A stretch of 64,000 nt of DNA from Brachybacterium sp. EE-P12. GTDB lineage: Bacteria; Actinomycetota; Actinomycetes; Actinomycetales; Dermabacteraceae. The stretch spans positions 434,001-498,000 of the forward strand of contig NZ_QXCP01000009.1 of the NCBI RefSeq assembly GCF_003711805.1. The letters run 5' to 3'. The notes under the pieces are model-generated. The model was not told the origin of the DNA. It was given only the letters and a program-made list of their open reading frames with translations, and did not search any database. Below are positions 60,313 through 64,000 of the stretch, in pieces (position 1 is the stretch's first letter; every line of letters begins with the position of its first letter). The translations under genes and the position numbers were made by a program.

Positions 60313-61224
60313 TCAGTCCTCGGGCGAATCCGCCTCCGGGACCTCGTCGGCGAGCGGTGCCGCCGCGGACGAGGACTCCTCGGCCGGCGTCGCGTCTCCG
60401 GCGGCCTCGGCCTGTGCCTCGGTGCCGCCGCCCTCGACGACCTCGACGTCGAGCTCGTCGACGATCACGTTCCCAGCGCGGGGGATCTCGTGCTCGCCGT
60501 CGTCCTGGCCCGTCTCGGAGTGGGCGCCGCAGCCGAAGTCGAGGTGGACCACGCGACCGTCGGCCGGGGACCACTCGTTGGTGCACACCCCGAACTCCTG
60601 GCGCAGCGATCCGGAGAGCTTCATGAGGAAGCCGCAGCTGGTGCAGCTCGCCTGGACGGTGCCGCGACGACCGCGGGAGGAGATCTGGCGCGGCCCGAAC
60701 TCCCCGGCCAGCCAGCGCTCGGCGGCCTCGGAGCGACCCTCCGGGGAGAGCACGCGGGCGCGGCCGAGGCCGAGCTCCCACTGCGCGACGCGGTCCTCGT
60801 CCTCGTCGCCGGTGGCCTCGTAGCCCTGCTCGAGCCGCTCGTCCTGCTCGCGATAGGGCAGCAGGTCCTCGGTGCCGACGTCCTCGGGCCTCAGCCGCTC
60901 GGACCAGGGCTCCCAGTCGGGGGCGAGGATCGCGTCCTCGCCCGGCAGCAGCGCGGTCTCGGCGACCGTCGCGGCCTTCGCGCGGGAGGCTCGGGTCAGC
61001 ACGACCACCCAGGACCAGCCGCGGTAGCCGGGCATCGTGCACTCGAAGACGTGCGTGACCAGCCGTTCCCCGGAGGCCTCGACGCGGAGGTGCTCACCGA
61101 CCTGTCCGGGCTCGGTGACGTCCGCGAGCGCCTCGCGGGCGAGCTCGACGGCGGCCGCGGCGACCGCGTCGAGCTTCGGGCGCGCGGTGCGGGGGCGGCG
61201 GGGGGCGGTGGTCGGGGACGTCAT
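60313..61224 (-). CDS. DUF3027 family protein
   Basis: 303 residues. Residues ~12-100 contain EAL-ADVTEPGQVG and MPGYRGWSWVVVLTRA, matching DUF3027, a protein family of actinomycetes. Around 175-235 a small Cys-bearing module (CTSCGFL, then VCTNEWSPADG and FGCGAHSE) looks like a zinc-binding unit. The C-terminal tail is very acidic. Function is unknown. It follows the cold-shock gene by two bases. Confidence 0.88.
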   Translation of the reverse strand: MTSPTTAPRRPRTARPKLDAVAAAAVELAREALADVTEPGQVGEHLRVEASGERLVTHVFECTMPGYRGWSWVVVLTRASRAKAATVAETALLPGEDAILAPDWEPWSERLRPEDVGTEDLLPYREQDERLEQGYEATGDEDEDRVAQWELGLGRARVLSPEGRSEAAERWLAGEFGPRQISSRGRRGTVQASCTSCGFLMKLSGSLRQEFGVCTNEWSPADGRVVHLDFGCGAHSETGQDDGEHEIPRAGNVIVDELDVEVVEGGGTEAQAEAAGDATPAEESSSAAAPLADEVPEADSPED

Positions 61225-61226
61225 TC

Positions 61227-61613
61227 TCAGGCCTCGAAGTTGTCGGCGACGGCTCGCAGCACGGTGGCGATCTTCTGGGAGTGGCCGCGGTCGGGATACC
61301 GGCCGTGGCGCAGCCCGGTCCCGGCGTCGTCGAGGAGCCGGATGAGGTCCTCGACCATGCCGGCGAGGTCCTCGGGCTTCTGGCGGCGGGCGCGGGCGAC
61401 CGACGGGGCGGGCTCGAGCAGCTGCAGCGAGAGCACCTGCGGGCCGCGACGGCCGTCGACCATGTCGAACTCGACGCGGGCGCCGGGACGCAGGGTCGTG
61501 ACCCCCTCGGGCAGGGTGGTGGCGTGCACGTACACGCTCTGACCGTCCTCGTCGTCGAGGATGAAGCCGAAGCCCTTCTCGGCGTCGTAGAACTTCACCT
61601 TGCCTCGTGGCAC
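61227..61613 (-). CDS. Cold-shock domain protein (CspB-like)
   Basis: 128 residues. The N-terminal cold-shock domain has GKVKFYDAEKGFGFI (RNP1-like) and VYVHATTL (RNP2-like), followed by a ~60-residue C-terminal extension, as in mycobacterial CspB/Rv0871 (135 residues). It binds single-stranded nucleic acid. GTG 61,611-61,613 gives the canonical M-P-x-GKVKFY opening; ATG 61,629-61,631 is an alternative. It precedes the DUF3027 gene on one transcript. Confidence 0.88.
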   Translation of the reverse strand: MPRGKVKFYDAEKGFGFILDDEDGQSVYVHATTLPEGVTTLRPGARVEFDMVDGRRGPQVLSLQLLEPAPSVARARRQKPEDLAGMVEDLIRLLDDAGTGLRHGRYPDRGHSQKIATVLRAVADNFEA

Positions 61614-61814
61614 CTGGATCCCATTCCTCATCTGGTGGTCGTCGCGGTGTGTTCCTGGATCCGGGGCGCGTGCGGACCGTGCGTGCCGGCCGCCTCCGCC
61701 CCGGAGGCTGCCGGAGCGGGTCCGGCAACGCTCCATGCTATCGCGCGGCGAGCGGGGGCGGCGAGCCGGTTCTTCGGAGGTGACCACGGCCACCGCCCGG
61801 GTCGACGGGACTGC

Positions 61815-62504
61815 TCAGCGGCGCCGTTCGGGCGGGATCTCCCGCACCGGTGCGTCGTCCGGGACGGGATCGAGACCGAGCCCGGCGAGGACCTGCTCGA
61901 GGATCATGGCGGTGAAGCCCCACACGAAGGCATCCCCGGGCAGCTCGAACACGGGACCGACGTCGTGCCCGCCGAGCCGGCCGCGCCTGCGCAGCGCGGG
62001 ATCGCCCAGGGAGCCGGGCCCGGTCAGCGGCGCCCACACCAGGCGCTCGACCTCCACCGGGTCCTGCACCCCGAGCGGCGGCGGCACGGTGGACCAGCTC
62101 AGCACGGGGATGACCCGCTGGCCGCGCCAGGGCATCGGGATCGGGGCGAAGGCGCCCAGGACGTGCACGTCCGCAGGGTCGAGCCCGGTCTCCTCGCGCG
62201 CCTCGCGCAGGGCGGTGTGCACGTCGTCGCGGTCGCCGGGGTCCCGCTTCCCGCCGGGCAGGGAGAACTGACCGGGCTGGGAGCGCAGCCCGTGGCCGCG
62301 CTCCTCGAGCACGAGCCGGGCGGAGCCGAGGTCCCTGCCGGCGACGTGGATGAGCACGGCGCTGCGGCGGCCGCCGTCGGCCGGCATCGGCGGGGAGCCG
62401 CGCCGGGGCCGGTTCTGGACGAGCACCTCGCCTCGTCGGGCCCGGGCTGCGAGCGGCGCGAGGAAGCCCGCGCCCTCCGGCAGACCGCCGCCGGCGGAAC
62501 TCAT
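61815..62504 (-). CDS. CoA pyrophosphatase-type NUDIX hydrolase
   Basis: 229 residues. The NUDIX box is GKRDPGDRDDVHTALREAREETG, preceded by the UPF0035/CoA-type LRSQPGQFSLPGG. It probably hydrolyses CoA or its oxidised derivatives. The start ATG overlaps the nth stop (ATGA). Confidence 0.9.
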   Translation of the reverse strand: MSSAGGGLPEGAGFLAPLAARARRGEVLVQNRPRRGSPPMPADGGRRSAVLIHVAGRDLGSARLVLEERGHGLRSQPGQFSLPGGKRDPGDRDDVHTALREAREETGLDPADVHVLGAFAPIPMPWRGQRVIPVLSWSTVPPPLGVQDPVEVERLVWAPLTGPGSLGDPALRRRGRLGGHDVGPVFELPGDAFVWGFTAMILEQVLAGLGLDPVPDDAPVREIPPERRR

Positions 62505-63196
62505 GCGACCACCTCCGCGCTCGGGCAGATGTCCGCCAGGACGCACTGGCCGCAGCGGGGCGTGCGGGCGGTGCACACGCGGCGTCCGTGGAGGATCAGA
62601 CGCAGCCCGAGCATCGTGAGGTCCTCGGCCTCGGCACCGGTGCCGTCGGCCGCGAGCCGGGCCACGACGTCCTCCTCGACGGCGCGCGGATCGGTGGCCG
62701 AGGTCCAGCCCAGGCGGCGAGCGAGTCGGCCGACGTGCGTGTCCACGGCCAGCAGGGAGTGGCCGAACCAGGCCCCGCGGACGACATGCGCGGTCTTGCG
62801 CCCCACCCCTGGCAGCGCCTCGAGCGCCGCCTGGTCGTCGGGGACCTCTCCATCGTGGTCCGCGAGCAGCGCGCGGGAGAGCCCGATGATCCGACGCGCC
62901 CGGGTCGCCCCCATCCCGAGGGGCCGCACCTGGGCGGTCACCTCCGCCTCGTCGGCCGCGGCGAGCGCGGCGGGGCCGGGCCAGCGGGAGAACAGCCCGG
63001 GCGTGACCTGATTGACGCGCACGTCCGTGGTCTGGGCGGAGAGCACCGTCGCGACCAGCAGTTCGAAGGCGTCCGTGTGGTCGAGCTCGGTGCGCGCCCC
63101 GGCGTGGAGCTGCTCGAGACGCTGTGCGACGAGCCCCGCGTCCGCGGGGCCGCGACGCGGCTCCGCAGCGGTCCGCACAGACGTTCTGCTCGACAT
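62501..63196 (-). CDS. nth: Endonuclease III
   Basis: 231-residue DNA glycosylase/AP lyase. The helix-hairpin-helix LPGVGRKTA and the catalytic Lys/Asp (GRKTA; DTHVGRLARRLG) are present. The C-terminal [4Fe-4S] Cys set is C-x6-C-x2-C-x5-C. The start ATG 63,194-63,196 follows GGAAGG; an upstream ATG at 63,238 lacks a ribosome site. It repairs oxidised pyrimidines. Confidence 0.95.
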   Translation of the reverse strand: MSSRTSVRTAAEPRRGPADAGLVAQRLEQLHAGARTELDHTDAFELLVATVLSAQTTDVRVNQVTPGLFSRWPGPAALAAADEAEVTAQVRPLGMGATRARRIIGLSRALLADHDGEVPDDQAALEALPGVGRKTAHVVRGAWFGHSLLAVDTHVGRLARRLGWTSATDPRAVEEDVVARLAADGTGAEAEDLTMLGLRLILHGRRVCTARTPRCGQCVLADICPSAEVVA

Positions 63197-63313
63197 GCCG
63201 GAGGCCCTTCCTTCCCGGGAGATGGGCGACGACGCCATGAGCGCGATAGTGTTTGACCATCGTGTGACAGCCGCCACCGCTCAACGTGGCGTCCGCCACA
63301 GGTTGCACAGCAC

Positions 63314-63333
63314 GGTCCCGACATGTCGGGACC
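63314..63333. promoter_or_regulatory. 20-bp perfect palindrome upstream of the Crp-family gene
   Basis: GGTCCCGACATGTCGGGACC is fully self-complementary and sits ~20 bases upstream of the gene start, just before the CAGGAGG ribosome site. It could be an operator or a regulatory hairpin. Confidence 0.55.
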
Positions 63334-63351
63334 CCACATCCAGGAGGTTCC

Positions 63352-64000
63352 GTGGACGAGAACATCGTACGGTCGTCGCCGCTGTTCGCCGCGCTCGACG
63401 AGGACGGCAAGCAGGCCGTGCTGGCGTCGATGAAGCAGGAGGACTACCACCGCAGCGCCATCATCTTCCGCGAGGGGGATCCGGGCGATCGGCTCTTCAT
63501 CATCGGCTCCGGCAAGGTCAAGGTGGGCCATGCCTCGGGGGACGGCCGCGAGAACCTGCTCGCGGTGCTCGGCCCGGGCGAGACCCTCGGCGAGCTCTCG
63601 CTCTTCGACCCGGCGCCGCGCAACGCGACCGCGACCGTGGTCGCCGAGTCGACGCTCTACTCCCTCTCCCAGCAGGACCTGTACCGGGTCCTCGCGCAGC
63701 GTCCGGAGGTGGGCCGCCATCTGCTCGCCTCGCTCGCGCGTCGTCTGCGCAAGACCAACGAGTCCCTCGCGGACCTGGTCTTCGCCGATGTCCCCGGCCG
63801 CGTGGCGAAGAACGTGCTGGACCTCGCCCAGCGCTTCGGCCGCCAGACGGACGACGGCGTGATGGTCGCCCACGGCCTCACCCAGGAGGAGCTCGCCCAG
63901 CTGGTCGGGGCCTCCCGCGAGACCGTGAACAAGGCCCTGGCGGACTTCGCCTCCCGCGGCTGGATCCGGCTCGAGGCCCGCGCGGTCCTGATCGTCGACG
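63352..64000 (+). CDS. Crp/Fnr-family transcription regulator (GlxR-like), cut by window edge
   Basis: The visible 216 residues cover nearly the whole ~225-residue protein. The cyclic-nucleotide domain is ~5-120, with GETLGELSLFDPAPRNATATV containing the GEL-RxA phosphate cassette. The HTH is LTQEELAQLVGASRETVNKALADFASRGWI. The intact cassette suggests cAMP binding, like GlxR/Crp of actinomycetes. The start is GTG 63,352 with CAGGAGG upstream. The last few residues lie outside the window. Confidence 0.93.
   Translation, partial: MDENIVRSSPLFAALDEDGKQAVLASMKQEDYHRSAIIFREGDPGDRLFIIGSGKVKVGHASGDGRENLLAVLGPGETLGELSLFDPAPRNATATVVAESTLYSLSQQDLYRVLAQRPEVGRHLLASLARRLRKTNESLADLVFADVPGRVAKNVLDLAQRFGRQTDDGVMVAHGLTQEELAQLVGASRETVNKALADFASRGWIRLEARAVLIVD

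Overview
The window is chromosomal DNA of a high-GC Gram-positive actinomycete. Mycothiol synthase (MshD), a MutT1-type NUDIX/phosphatase fusion, DUF2516, DUF3027 and DUF4244 proteins, and the CpaE-TadA-TadB/C-DUF4244-TadE-helicase neighbourhood all point to Actinomycetes. Very high GC3, heavy use of 4-base start/stop overlaps and the mix of families suggest Micrococcales, perhaps Dermabacteraceae/Brachybacterium. The genus is an inference.

Layout. Positions 1-2,600: phosphate ABC operon (pstS-pstC-pstA, minus strand, cut by the left edge) behind a two-repeat PHO box. 2,700-10,100: DUF4190 membrane protein, mutT1-mshD, a membrane protein, a 33-residue membrane peptide, nitrobindin-ygfZ, a hypothetical-FUSC pair and DUF2516. 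10,100-17,000: class II aldolase, a DedA-TrmH pair, a secreted zinc metallopeptidase, pyrE, an SDR and exonuclease III. 17,284-21,084 and 42,854-47,847: the Tad/Flp pilus cluster, split in two.

The split is caused by a ~21.8 kb integrative element (about 21,058-42,856) inserted by a large serine integrase inside the DUF4244 Flp-pilin gene. 13-bp inverted arms of the presumed attP lie at the two junctions. Its left half is a replication/mobilisation/defence module. It holds the integrase, a candidate excisionase, a resolvase, an operon of an EcoRI-type adenine methylase with a DUF262-HNH nuclease, and a divergent ArdA-type antirestriction operon. It also holds a tightly coupled seven-gene operon encoding a HTH protein, a 1,026-residue family B DNA polymerase, a DUF3223 protein, a small coiled-coil protein, MobC, a relaxase and an overlapping MobB-like membrane protein. 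No terminal-protein gene is visible. Together these features resemble pipolins, the elements that encode a primer-independent family B polymerase. Its right half is cargo: a PAP2 phosphatase + ABC-2 transporter operon (bacitracin/lantibiotic-resistance type, BcrABC-like) with a divergent two-component system, a lipoprotein/membrane pair, a XRE regulator with unknown neighbours, and an AbiV-family abortive-infection protein.

Positions 47,900-64,000: a methyltransferase, a PAP2 phosphatase, topA, a CUT1-type sugar ABC transporter without its own ATPase, a Gfo/Idh/MocA oxidoreductase, tmk-holB, DUF3027 and cold-shock proteins, a CoA-type NUDIX hydrolase with nth, and the start of a Crp-family regulator. 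Three copies of a ~165-180 bp intergenic repeat with a strong central hairpin lie at 10.1, 16.8 and 45.2 kb. I saw no tRNA, rRNA or CRISPR array.
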